From positions 682,001 through 746,000 of the forward strand of contig NZ_JASNWE010000003.1 of assembly GCF_030283145.1 (NCBI RefSeq): a DNA stretch of 64,000 bases. The letters run 5' to 3'. The translations under genes were made by a program, and so were the position numbers. A model generated the notes under the pieces. That model was not told the DNA's origin. It made no database searches and saw only the letters and a list, made by a program, of their open reading frames with translations. Shown one piece after another: positions 44,147 through 52,303 of this stretch. Origin of the DNA: Actinomadura xylanilytica (GTDB taxonomy: Bacteria; Actinomycetota; Actinomycetes; Streptosporangiales; Streptosporangiaceae). The stretch's first letter is position 1. Each line of letters opens with the position of its first letter.

Positions 44147-45841
44147 TCAGCCCGTGCGGGCCGTCAGGGTCACCGGGGCGTCCGGGTGCGGTCCGGACGC
44201 GGACGGGGTGCCGACCAGCAGGCGGTCGTCGGCCTTGGCCGGGCGCCACGGCCCGTCGGCGTGCGGGACGAGGCCGCGTCCCGCCGCCGCGAGGTAGTAC
44301 CAGCGCTGCGACGGCGCCTGCCACCAGGTCCCGCTGACGGGCCTGCGGTCGTCGCACCAGCCGGTCACGAGCTGGTCGGCCGCGCGCAGCAGCGTCGCCT
44401 GCCCGGCGGTGCCGCCACCGGTGAACGTCATCCGCGTGCAGACCCAGTGGGCCGTCCCGCCGTCGTGGGGCAGCGTCCCGGACCAGAAGTCCCACGCGCC
44501 GGCCTCCGTCACCGGCCGCGCCGGCTGCGGCAGCAGGCAGCCGAGCCGCTCCCAGAGCCGGAGGCCCTCCTCAGGGAGCCGGGCGGGCGGGACCGCCGCG
44601 CCCTCCACGTACCGGTAGGACGGCGGGCGGTAGGACAGGACGGCGGCGCGGGGCCCGCCGAGGTCGCCCAGGGTCCGGGGGCCGTCCCGTCCCTCGACCT
44701 GGAAGAGCGGGCCGCGTCCGCAGGGGGTGCGGGCGGTCACCGGGTCGGTCACCCCGTCCCGCGTCGCGATCCGTCCGCCGGTGAGCGTCGAGGGCGCGGT
44801 GTCCCAGGGCGACAGCAGGTACCGGCCGCCGAGCAGCGCGACGGGCCCGGTCGGGTCGGCGCCCGCGGTGACGACCTCCACGGCGCGGGTCGTGTCGCTG
44901 TAGTGGGCGATCCGGTCGCCGTGCCGCAGCACCGCGACCGGGGTGGCGCCGGCGTGCCCCGCGTACAGGAGCTGGGTGTCGCCGACGGCGGCGCGGCCCG
45001 CGCCCGGCGCGTCCGCCCACGCGTCCAGGGCGCGGCGGACGAAGTCCTCGTCGGCGGCCAGGTCGCCGCGGGCGGGCCAGGCGTCCAGGGTGGGCGCGCC
45101 GCGCGTCCAGGCGCGCGGCGCCGCGGTGACCAGGCGCAGGTCGCGGCCCGTCTTCGCGCGCGAGCCGCTGATCAGCGAGCCGCCGGGGACGATGCCGCCG
45201 AGCAGGGATCCCTCGCCGCTCTCGGTCGCGACGAGCGCCCCGGCCAGCATCACGGTGAGCACCGCGGCGGCGGCGACCGGCAGCCGGGAGCGGCGGCGGA
45301 CCGGGCGGACGAGCATGGGCTCGAAGGCGTCGGCGTGCCGCGGCTCGGGCACGGCGGCGGCCTCGGCCGCCTCGATCACCGGCCACGGGTCGCGGACGCG
45401 CAGGTCGGTGAGCTGGTCGCGCACCGCGTACCGCGACATCCCCTCCACGTGGCGCAGCACGTAGGCGACCCGGACCGGCGGATCGAGCCGCGCCAGCGCC
45501 CCGGTCAGCGCCGGGTCGGGCAGCCGGGCGGGCAGCGCCCGCAGCCAGGGGCCGAGGCCGATGCCCAGGCGTCGGGACGGGCGCATCGCCCGGCGCAGGA
45601 CGCGGGTGCGGCGGCGGGCCCGGTCCCCCTCGCCGCCTCCCCCGCGGGCCCCGGGCGCGCCGGGGCGGCTCGGCGGAACGGCGGCCCCGGCGCGCGTGAC
45701 GACGACGCCGTCGACGATCCGGCGCGCGATGGCGAGACGGTAGACGCGCTTGCCCTTCCCCGGGAGAACGAAATACGCCAAGCGGACTAGGTCGCAGTAC
45801 TGCGATTCCGCCGTGGTCCGCGTTCTGGCCTTCTCCGGCAT
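44147..45841 (-). CDS. Membrane protein with sigma-factor-like N-terminus (paralog B)
   Basis: 564 aa, ATG 45841 with AGAGGGAG upstream. Same plan as paralog A: YCDLVRLAYFVLPG near the N-terminus, a sigma-region-4-like stretch (LARLDPPVRVAYVLRHVEGMSRYAVRDQL, about 116-144), a single membrane helix (188-206) and an extracytoplasmic domain with the matching blocks LDAWPARGDLA, TQLLYAG, WDFWSGTLP and WVCTRM. The central Arg/Gly-rich loop is longer. Both genes read leftward, 162 bp apart, and derive from a duplication. A serine/threonine kinase gene is divergent from paralog B. Function unknown. Confidence 0.75.
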   Translation of the reverse strand: MPEKARTRTTAESQYCDLVRLAYFVLPGKGKRVYRLAIARRIVDGVVVTRAGAAVPPSRPGAPGARGGGGEGDRARRRTRVLRRAMRPSRRLGIGLGPWLRALPARLPDPALTGALARLDPPVRVAYVLRHVEGMSRYAVRDQLTDLRVRDPWPVIEAAEAAAVPEPRHADAFEPMLVRPVRRRSRLPVAAAAVLTVMLAGALVATESGEGSLLGGIVPGGSLISGSRAKTGRDLRLVTAAPRAWTRGAPTLDAWPARGDLAADEDFVRRALDAWADAPGAGRAAVGDTQLLYAGHAGATPVAVLRHGDRIAHYSDTTRAVEVVTAGADPTGPVALLGGRYLLSPWDTAPSTLTGGRIATRDGVTDPVTARTPCGRGPLFQVEGRDGPRTLGDLGGPRAAVLSYRPPSYRYVEGAAVPPARLPEEGLRLWERLGCLLPQPARPVTEAGAWDFWSGTLPHDGGTAHWVCTRMTFTGGGTAGQATLLRAADQLVTGWCDDRRPVSGTWWQAPSQRWYYLAAAGRGLVPHADGPWRPAKADDRLLVGTPSASGPHPDAPVTLTARTG

Positions 45842-46197
45842 CGCCGACTCCCTCTGGGAATTCCGTCCTTCGCGGACCCGAGGCTAGGCAGCACTGGCGC
45901 ATGCCGGTACCGAATTGGCGGAACGATGAACCGACCCGGTTGACATATCCAGCTATTTCCCGCACCCCAAGGGGACGGGTCGCCGCCCAGGCCGGGCGCC
46001 GAGCGCCGTTCAGGGGCCGGCGGCCACCGGGATGACCATGATCGGCCCCGGCCGCGCGGGTCCGGCCCGCCCCATTCCTGCCCGTACTACGCTGTCGACC
46101 TCCGGGGGAACCTCCCCGGGCCGCGCCACGTCGGACCTCCCGAGCCCGATCCCCGCCGACGCGACCTGCCGCCCACCGAGAAGGACCCGCCGACGCC
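45842..46197. other. 356-bp divergent region between sigma-like protein B and the kinase gene
   Basis: Contains the probable kinase -10 TACGCT (46088-46093) and, on the minus strand, TAGCCT (complement of 45884-45889) as a possible -10 for paralog B. A TTGACA at 45940-45945 has no matching -10. No gene, hairpin or long repeat is convincing here. Confidence 0.5.
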
Positions 46198-47928
46198 ATG
46201 ACCGAGGACGTCCCCGGCTACCGGGTGCTGGAACAGGTCGGCGAGGGCGGCTTTAGCGTCGTCTACCGGGCCCTCCAGGAGCGGCTCGACCGGATGGTCG
46301 CGCTGAAGGTGATGTCGATCGGCACCGTCGACAACGCGGCGATGCGCCGCTTCCAGCGCGAATGCAAGATCACCGGACGGCTCTCCGGGCATCCGAACGT
46401 GGTGACGGTGCTCGACACCGGCACCACCCGCGCCAACCGCCCCTTCATCGCGATGGAGTACTTCGAGCAGGGCGCGCTGGCCGACCGGCTCGACCGGGAG
46501 GGCCCCTTCCCCGTCGGCGAGGTGCTGCGCATCGGGGTCAAGATGGCGGGGGCGCTGGCCGCCACGCACGAGACCGACGTGCTGCACCGCGACGTCAAGC
46601 CGCAGAACATCCTGGTCTCCCGGTACGGCGAGCCGGCCCTGGCCGACTTCGGCATCGCCCGGCTGGTCGACACCTTCGACGCCACCCACACCCAGGCGTT
46701 CACGCCCCACCACGCCGCGCCGGAGGTGCTGGAGGGCCGTCCGGCCGGGGTCGGCACCGACCTCTACTCGCTCGGCTCCACGCTCTACCAGCTCCTGGCC
46801 GGACGGCCCGCGTTCAAGGGCCCGCAGGGCGAGGGCATCGCGCTGCTGATGCTGCGCATCCTCAACGACGCGCCGCCGCCGTTCCCGCGCACCGACGTGC
46901 CGCTGCCGGTGTTCGAGGCGATCACCCGCGCGATGGCCAAGGCGCCCGAGCACCGCTACGCCGACGCCGTGGAGTTCGCGCAGCGGCTCCAGCGGCTCCA
47001 GCGCGAACTGGGCCTCCCGATCACCGACCTCGCGCACAGCGGCGGCGACCCGGCGGCCCGGCAGGCCACCGGCCCGCACGCCGGCGGCGGGACCGCGACC
47101 GGCGCCGGGCCGTGGACGACCGGCGACCGGTCGGCGACGCATGACGGCCCGCGCCCGCCCGCCGTGCCTGATTGGGCGCCGACCGTCCAGGGGGCGCTGC
47201 CGTCCACCACCCCGCGCCCGGCGCCGTCCATGCCCGACCCGTCACTGGGGAACGCGCCAGGGCTCTCGCCCTGGCCTCCCGGCACCGACCCGCAGGCGCA
47301 GCCGCAGCGCTCGCACGGGAGCACCGCTCCGCAGAACACGTCCGGCGGTGGCCTGGCCCCTTCCTGGCCGCCGCAGCAGGATCAGCCGAACCCGCAGGGC
47401 CCGGTAGGGGGCGGCGCGCCGGTCCACGACGGACCGCGCCGCGGCCTGATCGTCGCCGCCGCGGTCGCCCTCGTCGGCGGAGTGTCCCTGGGCATCGGGG
47501 CGCTCGCGCTGTCCGGCGGCGGGAAGGACCCGGAGGACGGGAAGACGGCGAGTCCCACCGCTCCCGCGGGCGGCACGGCGCAGGGCGGCGCCGCGCAGGG
47601 CGGGTCCGGCCCGATCCCCGCCGCGCAGGTCGCAGCGGCCCGTCCGCGCAAGGTGACGGCCCGACCGGTCGGCACCCAGGCCGCGCTGATCTGGACCCTG
47701 CCCCAGCCCGCGCGGGCGCTGCCGCTGATCGTGCAGCAGCTCCCGCGCGGCCGGACCGAGTTCGTCACCGTCCAGCCCGGATCGCGCTCGGCGACCGTCC
47801 CCGGGCTGAACCCGAAGGTCCGCTACTGCTTCCAGGTCGGCGCGGTGCTCAGGCTCAACCCCGGCAAGCCCGCCGACATCGCCTGGTCGAGCCGTGCGTG
47901 CACCCGCCCGGCCAAGGCCGGCCGGTGA
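46198..47928 (+). CDS. PknB-like transmembrane Ser/Thr protein kinase with FnIII-like sensor
   Basis: 576 aa. Full Hanks kinase domain: Gly-loop GEGGFS (15-20), catalytic Lys37 (VALKVM), HRDVKPQN (130-137), DFG (150-152), APE (174-176). A Pro/Gly/Thr-rich juxtamembrane linker (about 285-415), one membrane helix (about 417-438) and an extracellular tail with an FnIII-like beta-sandwich (about 480-570, ALIWTLPQPARALPLIV and VRYCFQVGAVLRL) complete it. Such kinases transmit envelope signals by autophosphorylation of the activation loop. No PASTA repeats. Unlinked to the division cluster, so not the housekeeping PknB. Confidence 0.93.
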   Translation: MTEDVPGYRVLEQVGEGGFSVVYRALQERLDRMVALKVMSIGTVDNAAMRRFQRECKITGRLSGHPNVVTVLDTGTTRANRPFIAMEYFEQGALADRLDREGPFPVGEVLRIGVKMAGALAATHETDVLHRDVKPQNILVSRYGEPALADFGIARLVDTFDATHTQAFTPHHAAPEVLEGRPAGVGTDLYSLGSTLYQLLAGRPAFKGPQGEGIALLMLRILNDAPPPFPRTDVPLPVFEAITRAMAKAPEHRYADAVEFAQRLQRLQRELGLPITDLAHSGGDPAARQATGPHAGGGTATGAGPWTTGDRSATHDGPRPPAVPDWAPTVQGALPSTTPRPAPSMPDPSLGNAPGLSPWPPGTDPQAQPQRSHGSTAPQNTSGGGLAPSWPPQQDQPNPQGPVGGGAPVHDGPRRGLIVAAAVALVGGVSLGIGALALSGGGKDPEDGKTASPTAPAGGTAQGGAAQGGSGPIPAAQVAAARPRKVTARPVGTQAALIWTLPQPARALPLIVQQLPRGRTEFVTVQPGSRSATVPGLNPKVRYCFQVGAVLRLNPGKPADIAWSSRACTRPAKAGR

Positions 47929-47946
47929 CCCCGGCCGTCCCGACGG

Positions 47947-48957
47947 TCAGGATCGGTTCAGCGCGGCGGTGTAGGCGGCCAGGGTGATGTTCCGGCCGGA
48001 CAGCACGATCACCGCGCGGCCGGTGATCTCGACCTTCCCGGCGAGCACCGCCGCGACGCCGCAGGCCCCGGACCCCTCGGCGACCAGGCCGTGCGCGGTG
48101 AACAGCGCGCGCAGGGCGGCGCGGATCTCGGCATCAGTGACCGACGTCAGCTCGACGTGTCCGCTGAGCAGGCCGGGCGTGACGCTGCCGGCCTCCAGGT
48201 TTCCGGTGAGGCCGTCGGCGATGGTGTCGCCGACCGCGACCTCGGTGATCCGCCCGGCCCGGACGGCGGCCGAGACCGCCGGGGACTCGGCCGACTCGAC
48301 GCCGACGACGCGCACGCCGTCCCGCCCGCGCGCCCACAGGCTCAGCCCGGCGAGCAGCCCGCCCCCGCCGACCGGGGCGATCACGGTGAGCGGGCCGTCC
48401 GCCGCCTGGACGTCGAGCTCACGGCCGATGGTGGCCTGCCCCGCGATCACGTACGGGTCGTTGTAGGGCGAGACGTAATGCCCCGGCAGGCCCATCGCGT
48501 GCGCTTCGGCCTCCTCGTACGACGTCCCGTGCTGGACGAGCCGCACCGGGTGCGCGGCGATGCCGTCGACTTTCGCCCGCGAGGCGTTCGCGGGGACGAC
48601 CACGGTGACGTCCGCGCCGACCCGGGACGCCGCGTACGCCATGGCCAGGCCGTGGTTGCCGGCGCTGGCGGTGACGGCCGGCTCCCCCGGCGGCAGCGCG
48701 GCGACGGCGGCGAGCGCGCCGCGCACCTTGAACGACCCGGTGGGCTGGAAGGTCTCCAGCTTCAGCAGCGCGCCGCCGGCCAGCCCGGTCGGCACCAGCG
48801 GCGTGGGCGGGAGCGTCGCGCCGACGTCCGCCCAGGCTCGTTCGAGGTCCCCGGGCCCCGGCACCCGGACGCTCCGGCCGGCCCCGCCGGGCTCGCCGGC
48901 CCCGCCGGGCCCGCCGTCGCGGGGAGCCCGGCCGTTGCGGGCGGGCGGGCCGGTCAT
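47947..48957 (-). CDS. Threonine/serine dehydratase-like fold-type II PLP enzyme
   Basis: 336 aa; ATG 48957 overlaps the upstream small gene's stop (ATGA). PLP-binding Lys77 is in PTGSFKVRGA, followed by TASAGNHGLAMAYAA, VPANASRAKVDGI, and the phosphate-binding glycine loop PVGGGGLLAG (about 193-202). The substrate-side motif GSGACGVAAVL near 300 is also typical. Catabolic threonine or serine ammonia-lyase, or an ectoine/hydroxyectoine-type or 3-hydroxyaspartate variant. There is no ACT regulatory domain, so it is not the biosynthetic IlvA. It forms an operon with a 55-aa membrane protein. Confidence 0.9.
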   Translation of the reverse strand: MTGPPARNGRAPRDGGPGGAGEPGGAGRSVRVPGPGDLERAWADVGATLPPTPLVPTGLAGGALLKLETFQPTGSFKVRGALAAVAALPPGEPAVTASAGNHGLAMAYAASRVGADVTVVVPANASRAKVDGIAAHPVRLVQHGTSYEEAEAHAMGLPGHYVSPYNDPYVIAGQATIGRELDVQAADGPLTVIAPVGGGGLLAGLSLWARGRDGVRVVGVESAESPAVSAAVRAGRITEVAVGDTIADGLTGNLEAGSVTPGLLSGHVELTSVTDAEIRAALRALFTAHGLVAEGSGACGVAAVLAGKVEITGRAVIVLSGRNITLAAYTAALNRS

Positions 48958-49121
48958 CGCGGCTCCGTCCCGGCCGGCGGCTCGTCCAGGCGCTCGTGCA
49001 GGCGCGTCCTGATCTCCTCCGGCGTATAGGCGCGGCGCCGCCGTTCGGCCCGCGCGATCACCACCCCGGTCGCCGCGACACCGACGAACCCGGCCACTCC
49101 CAGCGCTTTCCACCATCGCAT
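48954..49121 (-). CDS. Small membrane protein (55 aa)
   Basis: ATG at 49121, six bases after a minus-strand -10 TACTTT, hence leaderless. MRWWKALGVAGFVGVAATGVVIA forms one membrane helix (about 5-23). A basic RAERRRR stop-transfer and a charged tail (TPEEIRTRLHERLDE) follow. Its TGA overlaps the dehydratase ATG. No family recognised; the tail resembles short membrane anchors found throughout actinomycetes. Confidence 0.7.
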   Translation of the reverse strand: MRWWKALGVAGFVGVAATGVVIARAERRRRAYTPEEIRTRLHERLDEPPAGTEPR

Positions 49122-49126
49122 CTGTC

Positions 49127-49133
49127 TAAAGTA
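49127..49133. promoter_or_regulatory. Overlapping divergent -10 elements (TAAAGT / TACTTT)
   Basis: On the plus strand TAAAGT (49127-49132) serves the gene starting at 49140. On the minus strand TACTTT (complement of 49128-49133) serves the gene starting at 49121. Both starts are 6-7 bases away, so two leaderless mRNAs leave one 18-bp region. Confidence 0.65.
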
Positions 49134-49139
49134 GCGATC

Positions 49140-49778
49140 ATGTCCGGAACCAGCATCGGTCTCGACGCGGCGGTCGACCTGACCCGCACCGGCGACGTGT
49201 GGCTCTTCCGGGGCCGCACGGCCGCCGACCGGGCGATCCAGATGACCACCAACAGCCCGGTCAACCACGTCGGCATGTCCGTCGTGATCGACGATCTGCC
49301 CCCGCTGATGTGGCACGCCGAGCTCGGCCGGTCACTGCCCGACCTGTGGTCGGGCAACCACCAGCGCGGCGCCCAGCTCCACGATCTGCGCGACGCGGTC
49401 ACGGCGTGGGCGACCCGCTACGGCCAGCGCGCGTGGCTGCGGCAGCTCGAGCCGCCCGCCGGGCGCGAGATGGAGGACGCGGCGCTGCGCGCGGTCGCCC
49501 GGCTGGACGGCACGCCGTTCCCGTCCACCACCCGGCTCGCCTCACGCTGGGCGCGCGGCCGGATCCCGTTCCGGCGGCCCGCCGAGCGCGACCAGAACCT
49601 GGAGACCGCGTTCTGCGCCGAGATCGTCGCGGTGACCTACGGCGCGATGGGCCTGCTCCCCCGCGAGCGCCGCCCCAACTGGTACGACCCGGGCCGGTTC
49701 TGGAGCGGCGACGACCTCCGCCTGGAGGCCGGCGCCCGCCTCGGCGGCGAGATCGCCGTGAACCTCCCCGTGGTGTGA
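49140..49778 (+). CDS. Permuted NlpC/P60 (YiiX-like) papain-fold hydrolase
   Basis: 212 aa, ATG seven bases after TAAAGT (leaderless). NHVGMSVVIDDLPPLMWHAELG (about 42-63) supplies the first motif with its His, and FCAEIVAVTYGAMGLL (about 158-173) the Cys block, the reversed order found in circularly permuted NlpC/P60 enzymes such as YiiX/LRAT-like proteins. Family members act on amides, thioesters or lipids rather than classic peptidoglycan. No signal peptide is seen. The Cys-His pairing is my reading of motifs; the substrate is unknown. Confidence 0.78.
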   Translation: MSGTSIGLDAAVDLTRTGDVWLFRGRTAADRAIQMTTNSPVNHVGMSVVIDDLPPLMWHAELGRSLPDLWSGNHQRGAQLHDLRDAVTAWATRYGQRAWLRQLEPPAGREMEDAALRAVARLDGTPFPSTTRLASRWARGRIPFRRPAERDQNLETAFCAEIVAVTYGAMGLLPRERRPNWYDPGRFWSGDDLRLEAGARLGGEIAVNLPVV

Positions 49779-49811
49779 GCCACACGTGGCGTGGACGCCG
49801 TCCGGGCGCGG

Positions 49812-50573
49812 TCAGTCGATGGTGTCGCCGCCGTCGACCGGCAGCGCGACGCCGGTGATGTAGGCCGAGCGGGGGCTGCACAGCCACAGCGCGGCCTGCG
49901 CCTGGTCGTCCGGCTCGCCGATCCGGCCCATCGGGATCCGCTCGGCGACCATCGCGGCCTGCTCGGGGACCTCCTCGGTCCAGCGGCGCACGGCCGGGGT
50001 CATCGTCATGCCGGGGCAGATCGCGTTCACCCGGACCCCCGCCTTGGCGTACTCGAGCGCGGCCGTCTTGGTCAGGCCGATCACCGCCCACTTCGCCGAC
50101 ACGTACGGGGACAGCCCGTACTGCCCGGTCAGCCCGGCGGTGGAGGCGGTGTTGACGATCGCCCCGCCGCCGCCCTGCCCGGTCATCTGGATGATCTGGT
50201 GCTTGAGGCCGAACAGGACGCCGAGCACGTCCACCGACAGCACCCGGTCCCACCATTCGGCGCGCTGCTCGGCGACGGGGTGGCTGGGTGCGCCGAGCCC
50301 GGCGTTGTTCACCGCCCAGTCGAGCTGGCCGTAGCGCTCGACGACGGTTCCGACGAGCGCCGCGACCTGCTCCTCGGACGTGGTGTCGGCCCGCGCGAAC
50401 GACGCCGTGCCACCGTCCTCCTCGATCAGCCGGACGGTCTCGGCGCCGCCGGGCTCGTCGATGTCGGACACCACGACGCTCGCGCCCTCGGCGGCGAACG
50501 CCCTGGCCATGGCCCTCCCGAGGCCGGCCGAAGCGCCGGTGACCAGTCCCGCCCTGCCGTCCATCAGTCCCAT
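49812..50573 (-). CDS. Short-chain dehydrogenase/reductase
   Basis: 253 aa. Classic SDR: cofactor motif TGASAGLG (12-19), NNAG (89-92), catalytic Ser144, Tyr157 and Lys161 (YVSAK), and C-terminal SAYITGVALPVDGG. The Asp in VVSDIDE after beta-2 favours NAD(H). Such enzymes oxidise or reduce alcohols and ketones; the target is unknown. It is alone, facing away from a palindromic operator and an aminotransferase remnant. Confidence 0.95.
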   Translation of the reverse strand: MGLMDGRAGLVTGASAGLGRAMARAFAAEGASVVVSDIDEPGGAETVRLIEEDGGTASFARADTTSEEQVAALVGTVVERYGQLDWAVNNAGLGAPSHPVAEQRAEWWDRVLSVDVLGVLFGLKHQIIQMTGQGGGGAIVNTASTAGLTGQYGLSPYVSAKWAVIGLTKTAALEYAKAGVRVNAICPGMTMTPAVRRWTEEVPEQAAMVAERIPMGRIGEPDDQAQAALWLCSPRSAYITGVALPVDGGDTID

Positions 50574-50683
50574 GCGCCCGTCCCCCCGGATCGTCGGCTG
50601 CCCCCTGTGCGGCTCCTACCCGGCCCCGACCATTCGGACACCATTGAGCAATTCGGGCAGATTCCTCGTCCTTGGCATGGGGA

Positions 50684-50703
50684 TATAGCGATCGTCCGCT
50701 ATA
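50684..50703. promoter_or_regulatory. Operator-like TATAGCG-N6-CGCTATA
   Basis: Perfect 7-bp arms over 20 bp, centred between the SDR (leftward) and the aminotransferase remnant (rightward). Its size and AT-rich arms fit a GntR- or TetR-type site, though no such regulator is nearby. Rightward of it GGTACC and TATAT sequences may be promoter remains. Confidence 0.6.
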
Positions 50704-50749
50704 CCCTACAGAGGTACCGTATATCTGCACTCGTGAAGGAAGAGCACTG

Positions 50750-50902
50750 TTGAGCAGGGACCTGGACGACATCCTCACCAGCCGTACGACCGCTGACCTG
50801 CGCGGACGGGGCAGCGTGAAGTGGCGCGAGTATCCGCCGGACGCATCGCCCCTGCACACCATGGTGACGTCGGTACAGGAACTGTCCGGATGGCTGCGGT
50901 GA
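50750..50902 (+). pseudogene. 5' remnant of a MalY/PatB-type aminotransferase
   Basis: A TTG start with GAAGGAAGAG upstream opens 50 codons. Residues 1-35 (DLDDILTSRTTADLRGRGSVKW then REYPPDASPL) match the N-terminus of class I/II MalY/PatB aminotransferases (usual reading: L-R-x-R-x-SVKW-x-x-Y-x-PDVLPLWVAEMD). After PPDASPL the homology stops abruptly; 15 unrelated residues and a stop follow, and the converging P-loop kinase gene begins. This looks like a deletion or insertion endpoint that removed over 90% of the enzyme. The 5' promoter and ribosome site are kept. Confidence 0.6.
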
Positions 50903-51598
50903 TCAAGCTCCGCGGTGTTGTCGCCGGAGATAGGGGCTGAAGTGGCTGGCGACGATCTCCGCGATCGCAGCGGCATCACGGGAGCCGTCTACTTCGATCA
51001 CCCGGATACCGAGCCGGCGGGCGGTGCGGACGGCGTCCTCGGCGACGAGGCGGTCTCGGGCGAGGCGATTGGCCTGTGCTCGGGCCGGATCGCTGAGGCG
51101 GTGCCCGAGCGAGGCGGCCCGGGGAAGTTCACGGGTCTGGTGTCGGCGGAACTCTGACGTGGGCACCATGACGACCATCCGGCGCGGTGAGTCGATGACG
51201 GATGCGACGAGTTCGGGGCGGAGTCCCCAGCCTTCGGCGATGATCGGATGGCCGGAGACGAGCGCGCGTAGGTCGTCCAGAACCCACTCGAACCGGCGGG
51301 GGAACTCGGCGAGAGTCTCGGTGGCCATCTCCTCCGGGGTGGTGTGGACCCACATCCTGTCCAGGTCGGGCTCAATGGCGGGCTCACCGAGGCCGGCTCG
51401 ACGGGCGATCCGGCGATCGTTGTGACCGCGGGCGTCGTGGTAGTCGTAGTGGTAGACGGTGACGCCGTACTGGACGGCCAGCAGCCGGGCCACGGTCGAC
51501 TTGCCGGCCCACTGGCCGCCGCCGATCCACAATGCCTGGTGCAAGGTGCCGAAGGGATCCCAGACTCCGTTGCCCGCCGGGGAGCCGGGGCTGGTCAT
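50903..51598 (-). CDS. P-loop nucleotide kinase-like ATPase
   Basis: 231 aa, ATG 51598 with GGAGGAG five bases upstream. Walker A is GGGQWAGKST (26-35). A YHYDYHDARGHND segment follows and HPIIAEGWGLRPELV (about 110-124) may be the Walker B/lid region. Overall a small adenylate/uridylate-kinase-like fold. Its phosphoryl acceptor is unknown. Convergent with the aminotransferase remnant and divergent from the NUDIX gene, 62 bp apart, which may be its partner in nucleotide metabolism. Confidence 0.8.
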   Translation of the reverse strand: MTSPGSPAGNGVWDPFGTLHQALWIGGGQWAGKSTVARLLAVQYGVTVYHYDYHDARGHNDRRIARRAGLGEPAIEPDLDRMWVHTTPEEMATETLAEFPRRFEWVLDDLRALVSGHPIIAEGWGLRPELVASVIDSPRRMVVMVPTSEFRRHQTRELPRAASLGHRLSDPARAQANRLARDRLVAEDAVRTARRLGIRVIEVDGSRDAAAIAEIVASHFSPYLRRQHRGA

Positions 51599-51660
51599 CT
51601 GTTCTCCTCCCGCGGAGGCCCATCCGCAGACCACCCGGAAGAGGTTAGCGTCTCGGTGCG

Positions 51661-52155
51661 GTGAGGCCCTCGTCCCGGGCGAGGACGAGCAGGTTGAATC
51701 CCGCTCAGCGAGAGGCGGCGACCAGCCGCAAGCCGTCCGCGAGTGTCCTGGTCCGCGACGAAGCCGGGCGGGTGCTGCTGCTCCGCCGACCGGACAACGG
51801 CTTGTGGACGATCCCGACCGGTGGCCTGAAGAAGAACGAGACGATCACCGAGTGCGGGATCCGGGAGTGCCGCGAGGAGACCGGCATCGACACCGAGATC
51901 ACCGGGCTGGTGGGCGTGTTCACCACCCCTGATCACGTGATCGAGTACGTCAAGGGCGGGAAGGTCGATGAGGTGCGGCAGCCGGTGAACGTGTGCCTTC
52001 ACGCCCGCCCGGTCGGTGGTGAGCTCACCACGACCGATGAGGCGTCCGCGGTGCTGTGGGTCGACCCTGCCGATCTCGCCGGGCACGAGATCCATCCGGC
52101 GCTGCGCCGCCGCATCGACCACGGGCTCAAAACGGCCGAGCCGCACATCGACTAG
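51661..52155 (+). CDS. NUDIX hydrolase
   Basis: 164 aa from GTG 51661. That codon lies nine bases after a TAGCGT -10, so a leaderless start is plausible; a TTG at 51694 is the alternative. The Nudix box is complete: G-x5-E-x7-REUxEExGU reads from GGLKKNET through GIRECREETGI (about residues 54-76). A beta strand and a C-terminal helix finish the fold. NUDIX enzymes hydrolyse nucleoside diphosphates linked to another moiety. Its substrate is unknown. Sits beside the P-loop kinase and upstream of an intergenic repeat. Confidence 0.9.
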   Translation: MRPSSRARTSRLNPAQREAATSRKPSASVLVRDEAGRVLLLRRPDNGLWTIPTGGLKKNETITECGIRECREETGIDTEITGLVGVFTTPDHVIEYVKGGKVDEVRQPVNVCLHARPVGGELTTTDEASAVLWVDPADLAGHEIHPALRRRIDHGLKTAEPHID

Positions 52156-52171
52156 CCAGGCCGTGTTTCAA

Positions 52172-52214
52172 AGCCCGGCCCGGCCTCCTCGCCTGGCGGC
52201 CCGGACGCCGACCG
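52172..52214 (+). repeat. Intergenic repeat, partial copy (40/43 identical to 60926-60968)
   Basis: Starts 16 bp after the NUDIX stop, following TGTTTCAAAG. It matches the left 43 bp of the element at 60920-61078 with three mismatches, then diverges. Probable truncated copy of a small actinomycete intergenic element. Confidence 0.8.
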
Positions 52215-52303
52215 TCGTTGGTGGGCGTGAGCTTGCCCGTGGTTCGGGCAAATTTCTTGGCAAGAACAGGCGCGGGACGGGCGGGCCCGGGTAGGAGCGC
52301 GGC

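Noticed and set aside
46032..46256. 74-codon plus-strand frame before the kinase
   Set aside because: Arg/Pro-rich, runs into the kinase gene in a different frame and lacks a ribosome site.
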